A DNA stretch of 64,000 nucleotides from assembly GCF_001665295.1 (NCBI RefSeq), contig NZ_LZSE01000122.1, forward strand, positions 62,001 through 126,000, read 5' to 3'. The notes under the pieces were generated by a model. That model was not told the DNA's origin. It worked only from the letters and a program-made list of their open reading frames with translations, and made no database searches. Positions 43,287-51,936 of the stretch are shown one piece after another. Origin of the DNA: Mycobacterium sp. 1554424.7 (GTDB lineage: Bacteria > Actinomycetota > Actinomycetes > Mycobacteriales > Mycobacteriaceae). The stretch's first letter is position 1, and each line of letters begins with the position of its first letter. A program made the translations under genes and the position numbers.

Positions 43287-44077
43287 GTCGGGCAACGGGT
43301 TTCGAGCCAGGCGTGAATTCGCTCGGCGACGCCGGGCCAGCCGGGCTCGAGCATCATGTCGTGTGCCATTCCGGGAATGAATTCCGCCTCGGTGTGATAC
43401 GCGGCCGCGGTCTTACGCACTTCCCGCGGCGTGAAAAGAATGTCATTTTCGGCCCCCAGGACCAACACCGGGGCATTCACCAGGGCGGGTTTCGGCAGAT
43501 CCAGCCACAACATCCCGAGGACATGCTTGCCCACATACTCTTCGTCCAGCCCGGCCGCGTAGCGCGTCACGTCCGCGTGGGGAACCGAGTCGGAAAAGAA
43601 GCTTTCCCGGGCCAGTTCGGGTGTGCGGCCCATGCTTCCCGCCGATTTGGTGATCGCCAGGTGCCGCGCGGTGAGCCACGGGTGCAGCCTGAACCTGCGC
43701 AGCAGAAACCGGCCGATGCCGCTCGGCGGCACCGAGGCGAGCAGGACGGCGGCCGGCGCATCGTGGGACTCCAGGTACTTCTGCACCACGAAGCCGCCCA
43801 TGGAGTGCCCGATCACGACGGGCGGTTCGGGCAGGCCGTCGGCGACCGAGGCGACGTCGTCGACGAAGTCCGCCATCGAACAGAACTGCATGGGCTTCGG
43901 CGCGGGGCTCTTGCCGTGGCCGCGCAGGCTTACCGCCACCGACCGATAGCCCTTCGCCGCGAAGAAATCCAGGAAATGCTCGTCCCAACACCACGCGCCG
44001 TGCCAGGCGCCGTGGACGAACAACAAGGGCGTTTTGTCGGCGTCGCGGCCCGGCCCCTTGTCGATCACTTCAAGCAC
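43283..44077 (-). CDS. Alpha/beta hydrolase (Ser lipase/esterase type)
   Basis: 264 residues, GTG start at 44077. Oxyanion loop FVHGAWHGAWCWDEHFL, nucleophile elbow GHSMGG, acid in VLGAENDILFTP and the PGMAHDMMLEP histidine. It is like mycobacterial lysophospholipase/esterase annotations. First gene of the leftward hydrolase-SDR-LLM operon. Divergent from the exported nucleosidase gene, with a 164-base gap between that contains a T/A-rich stretch (44090-44140). Confidence 0.85.
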   Translation of the reverse strand: MLEVIDKGPGRDADKTPLLFVHGAWHGAWCWDEHFLDFFAAKGYRSVAVSLRGHGKSPAPKPMQFCSMADFVDDVASVADGLPEPPVVIGHSMGGFVVQKYLESHDAPAAVLLASVPPSGIGRFLLRRFRLHPWLTARHLAITKSAGSMGRTPELARESFFSDSVPHADVTRYAAGLDEEYVGKHVLGMLWLDLPKPALVNAPVLVLGAENDILFTPREVRKTAAAYHTEAEFIPGMAHDMMLEPGWPGVAERIHAWLETRCPT

Positions 44078-44241
44078 GCCGTTGACATTAGCGGCAATAA
44101 CGACACGAAATCGCTAAACAAAAAGAACGATAACGAATATTCAGCGGCGCCCCCGATGCGCCAAAATCAAGCCATCACATTAGCCACGTCGACAAGGCAG
44201 CGAGTCTCGGCATTCATGACCGACAAAAAACCAGGGGGATC

Positions 44242-45252
44242 GTGCTCAAGCCTTTTCGGGTCGCCGCCATGGTGGCGCTCGCTTTGTCGGTGGGCGCCGG
44301 CGTGGCCGCCGCCGAACCCGCGGGCGCGCCGGTCGTGACGACGGATCCCTGCGAACAGCGGACCCTGGTGCTGTCGGCCTTCCCGGCCGAGGCCGACGCG
44401 GTTCTGTCCCACACCGCGCTGGACCCCCACCCGGTGGTGCGGGCCGACCGCCGGCGCTACTACCTCGGAACGATCGGCGGGAAGAAGGTGATCGTGGCGA
44501 TGACGGGCATCGGCCTAGTCAACGCGACCGAGACCGCCCAGACCGCCTTCGACCGCTTCACCTGCGCCTCATCCATTTCGATTGGCGCCGTGGTGTTCTC
44601 GGGCGTCGCCGGGGGCGGAGCGCGCGTCAACATCGGCGATGTGGCGGTCCCGGCGCGCTGGACCCTGGACCGGGGCGCGACGTTTCACCCGGTCGACCCC
44701 GGCATGCTGGCCGCGGCACAAGCACTGAGCGTCGACCTGGAAAGCGTTAATTACCTTGGCAATCCGATCTGCCTGTGCAAGAACGCGCCCCGCGTCAAGC
44801 TGATCAACCTCAAGCGCCAGCCCCGGCTACTGGTCGGCGGTGACGGGTCCAGCTCGGACAACAACAACGGCCGGGCGTTCCCGTGCATACCGAACGGGGG
44901 CGACGTCTTCGGGTGCCAACCCTGCAGCGCCCCCGACCGCTCGCTGCTCTACACCGGCAACTTCTTTCAGGCCGCGGGGCCCTGGCTGCGAAACTCTCTC
45001 ATCAGCAACCTCAACATCGCGTCGACGGCGAACCCGGCCTTCGACGCCACGGACAACGAGACGGCGGCCGTGCAGGCCGTCGCCGACGCGCACGGGATTC
45101 CGTTCCTGGGAATCCGCGGGATCTCGGACGGGGCCGGCGACCCGCTCGGGCTGCCGGGGTTCCCATTCGAGTTCTTCTTCTACAAGCAGATCGCGGCGGA
45201 AAACGCGGCCCGGGTCACCGCGACCTTCCTGCAGGGCTGGGCCGGCGTCTGA
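44242..45252 (+). CDS. Exported nucleoside phosphorylase/MTA-SAH-nucleosidase-like protein
   Basis: 336 residues from GTG 44242 with AGGGGG just upstream. A signal peptide ends near AAAE (~residue 25). The body matches the PNP_UDP_1 superfamily: [57 protein letters not shown], and the late catalytic region [16 protein letters not shown] (Asp). A ~60-residue insertion (about 170-235) carries six cysteines (CLCKN, FPCIP, FGCQPCS), absent from cytosolic members. It probably cleaves purine nucleosides or S-adenosyl compounds outside the cell. Stands alone; convergent with the sulfurtransferase gene. Confidence 0.75.
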   Translation: MLKPFRVAAMVALALSVGAGVAAAEPAGAPVVTTDPCEQRTLVLSAFPAEADAVLSHTALDPHPVVRADRRRYYLGTIGGKKVIVAMTGIGLVNATETAQTAFDRFTCASSISIGAVVFSGVAGGGARVNIGDVAVPARWTLDRGATFHPVDPGMLAAAQALSVDLESVNYLGNPICLCKNAPRVKLINLKRQPRLLVGGDGSSSDNNNGRAFPCIPNGGDVFGCQPCSAPDRSLLYTGNFFQAAGPWLRNSLISNLNIASTANPAFDATDNETAAVQAVADAHGIPFLGIRGISDGAGDPLGLPGFPFEFFFYKQIAAENAARVTATFLQGWAGV

Positions 45253-45253
45253 G

Positions 45254-46105
45254 TCATTCGGGGCCACGGGCGACGGGGCGGGTGGGATCCGAACACCACT
45301 CCGACCACGATCCCGGATACAGCGCGGCTTCCCGGCCCGCCGCGGCGAGCGCCGCGATCGTGATGGCCGCGGTAACGCCGGAACCGCAATAGACGCCCAC
45401 CCGGTCTTCGCGGTCGACGCCGTGGTCGGCCAGCAGTTGGGCGAGCGCGTAGTCGCCGACGAAGGTTCCGTCGCCCGCCAGGACGGCGCCGCTGGGTAGG
45501 TTTTTCGCGCCGGGAATGTGGCCGGCGACGGGGTCCAGGGGTTCGACGTCGCCGCGGAACCGTTCCGGCGCACGCGCATCCAGCAGCGTCACGCCGCCGC
45601 CGGTTTGTGCCGCCGTCAACGTGGGTCGGGCGCCCGCGTACAGGTCCTCGTGTGGCACAGCCACATTTCCGGGCGGCGGGTCGACCGGGCCGGTCTCCAG
45701 GGCGCGTCCGGATGCGCGCCACGCGGCCAGCCCGCCGTCCAGGATGCGCACGTTCGCCAGGCCCGCGGCGCTCAGCACCCACCACGCTCGCGCGGAGCCG
45801 GCGCGGTTCCAGTCGTCGTACACCACGACCAAATCGTTGTCGCGGATACCCCATCGGCGTGCGGCCGCCTCGAGGCTGCGCCCGGACGGCAGGGGGTGGC
45901 GCCCGCGATCGGCGATGCTGTGATCGCTGAGTTCGTCCTCGAGCGACACGTACACCGCGCCCGGCAGGTGGCCCTCCAGGTACGCCGCGCGGCCGTCGGG
46001 TTCGTCGAGGCGCCAGCGCACGTCGAGTATCGCCAGCGGGTCGCCGGCCCCGATGAGGGCGGCCAGCTCGGTGGCCGTGATCAGCACCTGGTCCCGCGCC
46101 TCCAT
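45254..46105 (-). CDS. Rhodanese-type sulfurtransferase (two-domain)
   Basis: 283 residues from ATG 46105, preceded by AAGGAGGTG. Two rhodanese modules. The N-terminal one (~10-125) carries LDVRW and VVVYDDWNRAGSARAWW without the catalytic Cys (Asp there). The C-terminal one (~150-280) carries LLDARAPERFRGD and the active loop YCGSGVTAAI. This matches thiosulfate/3-mercaptopyruvate sulfurtransferases such as SseA. The C-terminal end is close to the convergent nucleosidase stop (one base apart). Confidence 0.88.
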   Translation of the reverse strand: MEARDQVLITATELAALIGAGDPLAILDVRWRLDEPDGRAAYLEGHLPGAVYVSLEDELSDHSIADRGRHPLPSGRSLEAAARRWGIRDNDLVVVYDDWNRAGSARAWWVLSAAGLANVRILDGGLAAWRASGRALETGPVDPPPGNVAVPHEDLYAGARPTLTAAQTGGGVTLLDARAPERFRGDVEPLDPVAGHIPGAKNLPSGAVLAGDGTFVGDYALAQLLADHGVDREDRVGVYCGSGVTAAITIAALAAAGREAALYPGSWSEWCSDPTRPVARGPE

Positions 46106-46370
46106 CGATGCACCTCCTTGCGCTTCCCGCGAGCCTAGTCCGCAGCGGGAAGTAAACGACATGGGAACCAGGGGTGAACTCTTGCGCTCCCGGGCGAGGT
46201 CAAACGCGCCCTGAGAATTAAACTCGACCGGAACTAAAACTGAACGCCGGATTGAAGTTTGGCTGTCGGCGCGCGGCCAGGTGAGAAGACTATTGACCAC
46301 GGAACCGCTCGCACGCGAGGATTAATTACGGTGGGCGCCGAGCCCGTGTGGTTTCGAAAGTGATGGGGAA

Positions 46371-46700
46371 ATGAAGAAGAAGATTTCAGCGGTCGCGTTT
46401 GGCGCGTTCCTGGCTTTCACGTGGGTGCCCGCAGCCGTCGCGCACGCCGACCAGACGGACCAGGACTTCGCGGAATACCTGGCGGGGCACGGCATCAACT
46501 TGGGTTCGCCGGCGCAGGTCGTGAACATGGCGCGCACCATGTGCTCCGACCTCGAGGCGGGCTACACCCAGAAGGACGAGATCGATCAGCTGACCGGGTC
46601 GCACAAGCTGACCCAGGCGCAAGCCGAAACGTTCATCGGCGCGGCCACCGCGGACTACTGCCCGGGCAAGCACGCTCCGAGCAAGCCCAGCGGCGGATAA
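46371..46700 (+). CDS. Secreted DUF732 protein
   Basis: 109 residues. A signal peptide (MKKKISAVAFGAFLAF..AAVAHA, cleavage near 26), then the DUF732 module: DFAEYLAGHGINLGSPAQVVNMARTMCSDLEAG, then LTQAQAETFIGAATADYC. The two cysteines probably bond. DUF732 proteins are small mycobacterial secreted proteins of unknown role. ATG 46371 with GGGGA right before. A 265-base gap upstream holds its promoter, and no gene was seen there. Confidence 0.85.
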   Translation: MKKKISAVAFGAFLAFTWVPAAVAHADQTDQDFAEYLAGHGINLGSPAQVVNMARTMCSDLEAGYTQKDEIDQLTGSHKLTQAQAETFIGAATADYCPGKHAPSKPSGG

Positions 46701-46734
46701 CCGCGGCTTCGTACGCACCGCGCCTGAGCTGCGA

Positions 46735-47871
46735 TTAGGCGCTTTCTTTGGCGTCGCCGGTTTCCAAGCCGGTCCCCAACGACGCCAGCATGCCCGCCGC
46801 GGCGCGTTCCCAGGTGAAGTTCTCCGCGCGGCGCCTGGCGGAGCGACGGCGGTGGTGCTCCGGCCGCCCGACGATCGCGCCGACCGCCCACGCCATCGCG
46901 AACGGGTCGTTGTCGGCCAGGGCCCCGCTGTCCGGGGTGATGATCTCGGTCAGCGCCGAGGTGCGCGACACGACGGCCGGCGTCCCGCAGGCCAGCGATT
47001 CGAGCGCGGCCAGCCCGAACGTCTCGTGCGGCCCGGGGGCGAGCGTCACGTCGGCCGTGGCCAGCAGCCCCGCGACGGTGTGCCGGTCGTTGATGAAGCC
47101 GGTGAAGTCGATCGGAAGCCGCGCCGCCTGCCTTTCCAGCCGGGCCCGCATCGGGCCCTCGCCCACCACCACCAGGCGGGCGTCGACGCCGGCGTGGCAC
47201 AGCGCGCCCAGGGCGTCGATGCTGCGGTCGACACGCTTTTCCACCGACAGCCGGCCGCAGTGCACCAGCAGGATCTGTTGCGGGGCGGCCCAGCGCCGCC
47301 GCACCAGGTACGAGTGACGGCGCGGGTGGAACGTCTGCAAGTCCACGCCCAGCGGCACGGTGACGGTGTTGGTCGCGCCGATCCGGTCGAACTCTTCGCG
47401 CGCAAACGCGGTGGTGCACACCACCGTGTCGTAGTTGGCGGCCGTGCGCCGGTTGGCAAAGTCCGCGAACCTTTCCGCGCTGCGCCGCGGAAGCACTTGT
47501 CCCACAAGGCGATCCAAGCGCTCATGGGAAATCATGACTGTCTTGGCACCGTAGTCGCGGCCCCACGGCCCGAGCGACCGCAGGGTGAGCCGGTCGGAGA
47601 CCTCCAGCGCGTCGGGTTTCAGCGCCGCCAGTAGCGCCTTGACGGGTCCCGGCATCACCGCGCGGTAGCCGCCGGTGCAGGGAATCAACCGGGCGGGCAT
47701 CGTGATTCGCACCACGCCCGACGGCAGCTCGGTGCGTTCGGCGCTTCGACCGGGCACGATCAAGAACACCTCATGCCCGGTGGCGCAGTATTCGGCGCCC
47801 AGCCGGTCCACCGCGGTGCGCAGGCCGCCGGAGCGAGGGCCATAAAAGTTGGCGACCTGTACAACGCGCAT
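46735..47871 (-). CDS. GT4 glycosyltransferase, PimC-like
   Basis: 378 residues from ATG 47871 (MRVVQVANFYGPRSGG). GT-B fold: N-terminal donor/acceptor halves, then LLVHCGRLSVEKRVDRSIDAL, LVVVGEGPMRARLE and the GT4 EX7E motif in GPHETFGLAALESLACGTPAVVS. The N-terminal stretch GGLRTAVDRLGAEYCATGHEVFLIVPG resembles the mannosyltransferase PimC. It probably adds a hexose to a lipid or glycolipid of the envelope. Divergent from the DUF4190 gene. Confidence 0.8.
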   Translation of the reverse strand: MRVVQVANFYGPRSGGLRTAVDRLGAEYCATGHEVFLIVPGRSAERTELPSGVVRITMPARLIPCTGGYRAVMPGPVKALLAALKPDALEVSDRLTLRSLGPWGRDYGAKTVMISHERLDRLVGQVLPRRSAERFADFANRRTAANYDTVVCTTAFAREEFDRIGATNTVTVPLGVDLQTFHPRRHSYLVRRRWAAPQQILLVHCGRLSVEKRVDRSIDALGALCHAGVDARLVVVGEGPMRARLERQAARLPIDFTGFINDRHTVAGLLATADVTLAPGPHETFGLAALESLACGTPAVVSRTSALTEIITPDSGALADNDPFAMAWAVGAIVGRPEHHRRRSARRRAENFTWERAAAGMLASLGTGLETGDAKESA

Positions 47872-48015
47872 AACGTGAGGACATCCGGCGCGCATGTGCA
47901 TTCATCGATGTGGAGCCGACGCGTGCCTGAACAGTCTGTGAATTCCGCTGCTAGCCATCGCCTGCGACTACCCTGAGTGCCGTTATTCTTCTTGGCCGAT
48001 TCAGGAGTGAGTCGC

Positions 48016-48465
48016 ATGACCGAGACGCTGTCCGAGCCGAAGTCGCCGAAGCTGAGCATTGCGTCGTTGGCGTTGGGGATTGTCGCGTTGGCGGTCTTCT
48101 GGTCGGTGATGTTCGCTGCGGTCGCCCATGTGGACGGGGCGGAGAATGTCGTGCTCCTCGTGGCCATGGTTGCCGGTGTCATCCTCGGTCTGGGCGCCGT
48201 GGTCACCGGCATCCTCGCGCGTCGGCGCGTCAGGCGCGGCATTGCCGCGCGCGGTGGCATCGCGCTCGCGGGCATCGTCCTCGGCGTGCTGGCGGTTATC
48301 GTGCCCGCGGCCCTTCTCGCGTACCTCGTTTATGCGGTGTACTCCGGTTACGAAGAATTCGAAGCCTGCGTCAGGGGTTCGGGCACGGCGAACCCGGACT
48401 ATATGTGCCTCAAAGAATGTCCGCTGTTTTTGGACTCCTTGTGTCGCAAGCACATTCGATGGTAG
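48016..48465 (+). CDS. DUF4190-type small membrane protein
   Basis: 149 residues from ATG 48016 with AGGAG (48003-48007) eight bases upstream. Three hydrophobic segments: LSIASLALGIVALAVFWSV, VVLLVAMVAGVILGLGAVVTG and GIALAGIVLGVLAVIVPAALLAYL. The arrangement of small-residue helices is that of DUF4190 proteins. A ~40-residue outer tail has five cysteines (ACVRG, YMCLKECPLF, LCRK). No function is known for the family. It sits between the glycosyltransferase and XRE genes. Confidence 0.7.
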   Translation: MTETLSEPKSPKLSIASLALGIVALAVFWSVMFAAVAHVDGAENVVLLVAMVAGVILGLGAVVTGILARRRVRRGIAARGGIALAGIVLGVLAVIVPAALLAYLVYAVYSGYEEFEACVRGSGTANPDYMCLKECPLFLDSLCRKHIRW

Positions 48466-48480
48466 CCCGACGGGACATAG

Positions 48481-49263
48481 TCACCCGGCGTGGCGGCGGG
48501 CCAGGATCGCGGCGGTCTCCCGATCGGCTGGCAGGAACGCCTCCAGGCGAAGCTCCGACACGGTGACATCCAGCGCGGTGACGAACGTCGAGATCGTCGC
48601 GACGAGCCGGACGTCGCCGTCGGGCGAGCGCAGGTGCAGCGGCACCGCGAAGCCCAGCGATTCGATCGGCCGCCCGCCCGACGCCGGCACGCCGTAGCCC
48701 TCGAGTTCCTCGATCAGCGCATCGATGCGCGGGTGCGGACCTCGCTCGCGCAAGCCGTGCAGGATGTGGCGCCGCCAATCGTCGAGGTTCACGATCCGTG
48801 CCGCCATGCCCTCGGGATGCAGCGCGACGCGCAACACGTTGATCGGCGCCTCCAGCAGCCACCCCGCTACCCCGTCGGTCAGCAGCCCGAAGGCGCCGTT
48901 GGCGGCGACCAGTTGGCCGAAGCCGTCCATGACCATCGCGGGATACGGCAGGTGGCCGTCGAGGACATGCTGCAGCGCCTCGCGGACGGGTTCCAGTAGC
49001 GGCGCGTCCGGCGGTGACTCCGGATGCGCGGGTGTGAACCCCGCCGCCGCCAGCAGCGCGTTGCGTTGCCGCAGCGATAGCTGCAGCGAGTCGGCCAGCC
49101 GGCTGACGATGTCGCGCCCCGGCGCCGATCGGCCCTGCTCCAAGAAACTCAGGTGCCGTTGGGTGGTGCCGGCGTCGTTGGCCAGGTCGATCTGGCTGAG
49201 CCGGCGACGATTGCGCCATTCCCGCAGCGCCGTTCCGAAGTCGCCCTGTATTGCAGTGGACAT
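48481..49263 (-). CDS. XRE-family regulator with MmyB-like ligand domain
   Basis: 260 residues from ATG 49263 (MSTAIQGDF). The HTH at ~12-65 reads LSQIDLANDAGTTQRHLSFLEQGRSAPGRDIVSRLADSL. The C-terminal ~100-250 region (YPAMVMDGFGQLVAANGAFGLL, then LRVALHPEGMAARIVNLDDWRRHIL) is the MmyB-like PAS-type ligand domain, reported to bind fatty acids in relatives. It is divergent from the LLM gene, with CCCCG/CGGGG palindromes between (49298-49335). It likely represses itself and the LLM-isomerase pair. Confidence 0.85.
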   Translation of the reverse strand: MSTAIQGDFGTALREWRNRRRLSQIDLANDAGTTQRHLSFLEQGRSAPGRDIVSRLADSLQLSLRQRNALLAAAGFTPAHPESPPDAPLLEPVREALQHVLDGHLPYPAMVMDGFGQLVAANGAFGLLTDGVAGWLLEAPINVLRVALHPEGMAARIVNLDDWRRHILHGLRERGPHPRIDALIEELEGYGVPASGGRPIESLGFAVPLHLRSPDGDVRLVATISTFVTALDVTVSELRLEAFLPADRETAAILARRHAG

Positions 49264-49297
49264 GAGAACAGTCAACCCATTCGCGGCGCTGGCCGCT

Positions 49298-49335
49298 ATT
49301 CCCCGCGGGGAATTGCCGCTCATCCCCGCCGGGGA
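49298..49335. promoter_or_regulatory. Two palindromic operators for the XRE regulator
   Basis: Site 1 (49298-49313) is a perfect 16-base palindrome, ATTCCCCGCGGGGAAT. Site 2 (49323-49335) has TCCCCG/CGGGGA around one base. The centres are about 24 bases apart, roughly two helical turns, so two dimers could bind side by side. Located between the divergent XRE (start 49263) and LLM (49348) starts. Confidence 0.65.
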
Positions 49336-49347
49336 CACGATCGCGGT

Positions 49348-50295
49348 ATGGATCAGCCACTTCGCCTCGGTGTCATGCCGCCCTTGGCCGCCGACCCGTG
49401 GGCCGACACCGACCTGCGCCAGTTGCTCGACTTCGCCCGCGCCGTGGAGGATCTGGGCTTCGACTCGCTGTGGGCGAACGACTCCTTGGTGCGGCCCCGC
49501 ATCGAGGCGCTGACGTTTCTGTCGGCGGCGGCCGCGGTCACCGAGCGGATCACCCTGGGCACCGCCGCCCTGCAGCCGGTGCTGCGGCGCCCGGTACAGA
49601 CCGCGCAGGTGCTGGCCTCCATCGATCGGCTGTCGGGCGGGCGGTTGGCGGTGGCGGTCGGCGCCGGGTTCCCCGGCCTGTCCGAGGTGGAGTACGCGGC
49701 CTCCGAGGTGCCTTGGCGTCGACGTTTCGCGCGTCTCGACGACACGGTAGCGCTGTGGCGCCAACTCTGGAACGCCAAGGAGCCCAGTTCGTTTCACGGC
49801 GCCGTGCTGCATCTCGACGACATCCCGGCCGGCATCACGCCGTTCGACCCGTCCGGCCCGCCGGTGTGGCTGGCCGCCGACACACCGGGCGCCCGAGCCC
49901 GTGCCGGCCGTCTCTACGACGGGTGGCTCCCGTATCCGCCGACGCCGCAGGGATATGCGTCTGGCCTCGACCAGGTGCGGGCCGCGGCCCGGGGCGCGGG
50001 CCGCTCCGCCGACGCCGTGACGCCGGCGCTCTTCGTCACCGTGCTGATCACCGATGATCCCGACGTCCGCGCTACCCTGGATCACTTCGCCACTCAGACA
50101 TACGGATTCGGTATCGACGTCGTCGAGCAGATCCAGACATACGCGGCGGGGACGCCCGACGCCGTCACCGCTCGGCTGGCGAGTTTCATCGACGCCGGCG
50201 CACGGCATCTGGTCTGCCGGATCGGCGTGCTGGGCCCGGACGGCTTCATCGACCAGTCGCATCGCCTGCGCGCGGTCGCCGAGGCGCTGCAATGA
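49348..50295 (+). CDS. LLM-class oxidoreductase
   Basis: 315 residues from ATG 49348. LLM TIM-barrel pattern: LRQLLDFARAVEDLGFDSLWANDSLVRPRIEALTFL, ITLGTAALQPVLRRPVQTAQVLASID, LAVAVGAGFPGLSEVEYAASEVPW and PPVWLAADTPGARARAGRLYDGWLPYPP. It may use FMN or F420. The start is 12 bases after operator site 2, so its transcript may be leaderless or the operators overlap the promoter. Overlaps the next gene by four bases. Confidence 0.85.
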   Translation: MDQPLRLGVMPPLAADPWADTDLRQLLDFARAVEDLGFDSLWANDSLVRPRIEALTFLSAAAAVTERITLGTAALQPVLRRPVQTAQVLASIDRLSGGRLAVAVGAGFPGLSEVEYAASEVPWRRRFARLDDTVALWRQLWNAKEPSSFHGAVLHLDDIPAGITPFDPSGPPVWLAADTPGARARAGRLYDGWLPYPPTPQGYASGLDQVRAAARGAGRSADAVTPALFVTVLITDDPDVRATLDHFATQTYGFGIDVVEQIQTYAAGTPDAVTARLASFIDAGARHLVCRIGVLGPDGFIDQSHRLRAVAEALQ

Positions 50296-50957
50296 CCGTT
50301 ATCACGCGCCCGGGACCCGATCGGGCCGCGACGATCGCGGGCCTTGTGGACCAATACCGCCGCTTCGCCGAACTCATTGGCGCACTGGATGCCTCGGAGT
50401 GGGCGCGTGAAACCCGGTGCGCCGGCTGGCAGGTGCGCGACGTCGCAGGCCACGTGGTCGGCCAGGCCACCGACGCGCTCAGCGGCGCGATCGGCACGCG
50501 CACGCCCGACGAGCAGGCCGCGGCACTGCGCGGCGAATCACCGGCCACGCTCGCGGGGCGGCTGCGGAGCGCGGCGGATTCCGTTGCGCGCCTTGCCGAG
50601 GTGCTCGACGACACGGCCTGGTCGGCCCCCAGCCCGGTGCCCGGGCTGACCCTGGGCCAGGGCGTGCACGTCCTGCTGAGCGACGCCTACGTGCACGGCG
50701 ACGACATCCGCGCCGCGCTGGGCCTGGCGTTCGACGACGGGGCGGGCTTGCATGCCAGCCTCGACTTCGTGCTCGGTGCCCTGGCGCGCGATGACGAGGC
50801 CGCCGCGGAACCGGCCGTCGCGCGGCTCTTGCGGGTTTCGGTTGAAGACCTCCCACGGCAAACCGGCACGGCGGTGCACGAGTTTCTTCTGGCCGCCACC
50901 GGCCGGGGCGACGCAGCGCGCATGGGGCTGCCCGATAGCGTAAACATCTACCGCTGA
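50292..50957 (+). CDS. Maleylpyruvate-isomerase-family (mycothiol-dependent, DinB-like) protein
   Basis: 221 residues. The N-terminal DinB-like four-helix bundle holds TRCAGWQVRDVAGHVVGQATDAL (His metal ligand ~56), and SDAYVHGDDIRAALG supplies further histidine/aspartate ligands. The C-terminal part (~155-215) is the MDMPI-type small domain. Actinobacterial members use mycothiol to isomerise or conjugate small electrophiles. Translationally coupled (ATGA) to the LLM gene, so the two act together under the XRE regulator. Confidence 0.8.
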   Translation: MTVITRPGPDRAATIAGLVDQYRRFAELIGALDASEWARETRCAGWQVRDVAGHVVGQATDALSGAIGTRTPDEQAAALRGESPATLAGRLRSAADSVARLAEVLDDTAWSAPSPVPGLTLGQGVHVLLSDAYVHGDDIRAALGLAFDDGAGLHASLDFVLGALARDDEAAAEPAVARLLRVSVEDLPRQTGTAVHEFLLAATGRGDAARMGLPDSVNIYR

Positions 50958-51026
50958 GGCAGCGAGCGACCGGCCAGGCTGTCTTGTCACATCCGTAAAC
51001 GTTGGTCTCTGACGGGAAGGATGCTT

Positions 51027-51104
51027 CTTTGTGCCCGCCTCTGAGCGACATTGCGCCGTGATCGAGGGTGCGAGTGCAGTTGTCGCTATGAGCCGGGCAC
51101 AAAG
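51027..51104. repeat. Imperfect 24-nt inverted repeat, possible terminator or mini-element
   Basis: Left arm 51027-51050 and right arm 51081-51104 pair at 21 of 24 positions (the outer 11 and inner 7 are perfect) around a 30-base loop. It lies in the 187-base gap between the convergent isomerase-like and acetolactate decarboxylase genes. It could be a two-way terminator or a small non-autonomous element with inverted ends. Confidence 0.55.
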
Positions 51105-51144
51105 GGTGCCCGCTCCGACGGAGACGCGTGCGGCGGATGTGACT

Positions 51145-51927
51145 TCACCGCGCATCGCCCTTGGGCCCTTCGGCCTTCCCGATCCGCTCGGCGAGATCGT
51201 CGCCGGCCAGTTGCGCACCGAGGAACGCGCCGGACGTGGGCAGGCTCAGGTGCAACTGCGAGGCGCCGCTGACCGAAACCGCGCCCCGCTCGAGGGTGAA
51301 GTCGAGGACATGGCCGCCGCCGGTGCGGTCCTCGTTGAGGAAATGCAGGTGGTATCCGGCCACGGAGATGCCCTGTTCGAAATCGGGTGTGCGGAACCCG
51401 ACCAGCGTGCCCGAAACTTCGGTGAATACGGTTTCGGTCTGGTCCTCGGTGGCCTCCGTCAACGGCGGGTATGGCCGTTTTTGCTCCATCACCGTGCGGG
51501 TGTGCAGTTCGGCGAAATCGCCGACAATTCGGATCGCGTAAATCAGGTTGGGGCTTTGGATTTGGCGGTCGATGGCTGCGGTCACGTCGGTCCTGCCGGT
51601 GCGCTCCCGGATCGGGATCTCGATGTCGGCGTGGAACCGGGTGACCGCCGCGAACGGCGTGCGGTCCGTTGGCTGCGCCCGGGTGGCGGTTCCGTCCGAG
51701 CGGAGTCGGTAGCACACGCCTTCGAGGATCACCATTTCGCCGTCGAGGTGGTTGAAGGTGCCCAGGCCGAAGTCGCCGTGACGCAGGATGTCGGCGACGG
51801 TGGCGTCGCCGTCATAGACGCCGTCGAGCAAGGCGCTGATCGTCGAGAACTGATAGACCTCCCCGTCGTGGTGATGCCGGAGAAGCGTTGCGGCCCAATG
51901 GCGGAAATGCTCGTATGCGTTACTCAT
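51145..51927 (-). CDS. budA: Alpha-acetolactate decarboxylase
   Basis: 260 residues. Family motifs: FSTISALLDGVYDGDATVADIL, HGDFGLGTFNHLDGEMVILEGVCY and the zinc/catalytic region GYHLHFLNEDRTGGGHVLDF (two His in HLHF, a third His in GGHV). It decarboxylates 2-acetolactate to acetoin in the cytosol. The gene begins nine bases after acetolactate synthase in the same operon, giving a complete pyruvate-to-acetoin route. ATG 51927. The C-terminal tail RIGKAEGPKGDAR is charged. Confidence 0.93.
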   Translation of the reverse strand: MSNAYEHFRHWAATLLRHHHDGEVYQFSTISALLDGVYDGDATVADILRHGDFGLGTFNHLDGEMVILEGVCYRLRSDGTATRAQPTDRTPFAAVTRFHADIEIPIRERTGRTDVTAAIDRQIQSPNLIYAIRIVGDFAELHTRTVMEQKRPYPPLTEATEDQTETVFTEVSGTLVGFRTPDFEQGISVAGYHLHFLNEDRTGGGHVLDFTLERGAVSVSGASQLHLSLPTSGAFLGAQLAGDDLAERIGKAEGPKGDAR

Positions 51928-51936
51928 GTTCCCGGC

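Noticed and set aside
46106-46370. Possible small gene upstream of the DUF732 gene
   Set aside because: No frame with a start signal and coding character; treated as promoter region.
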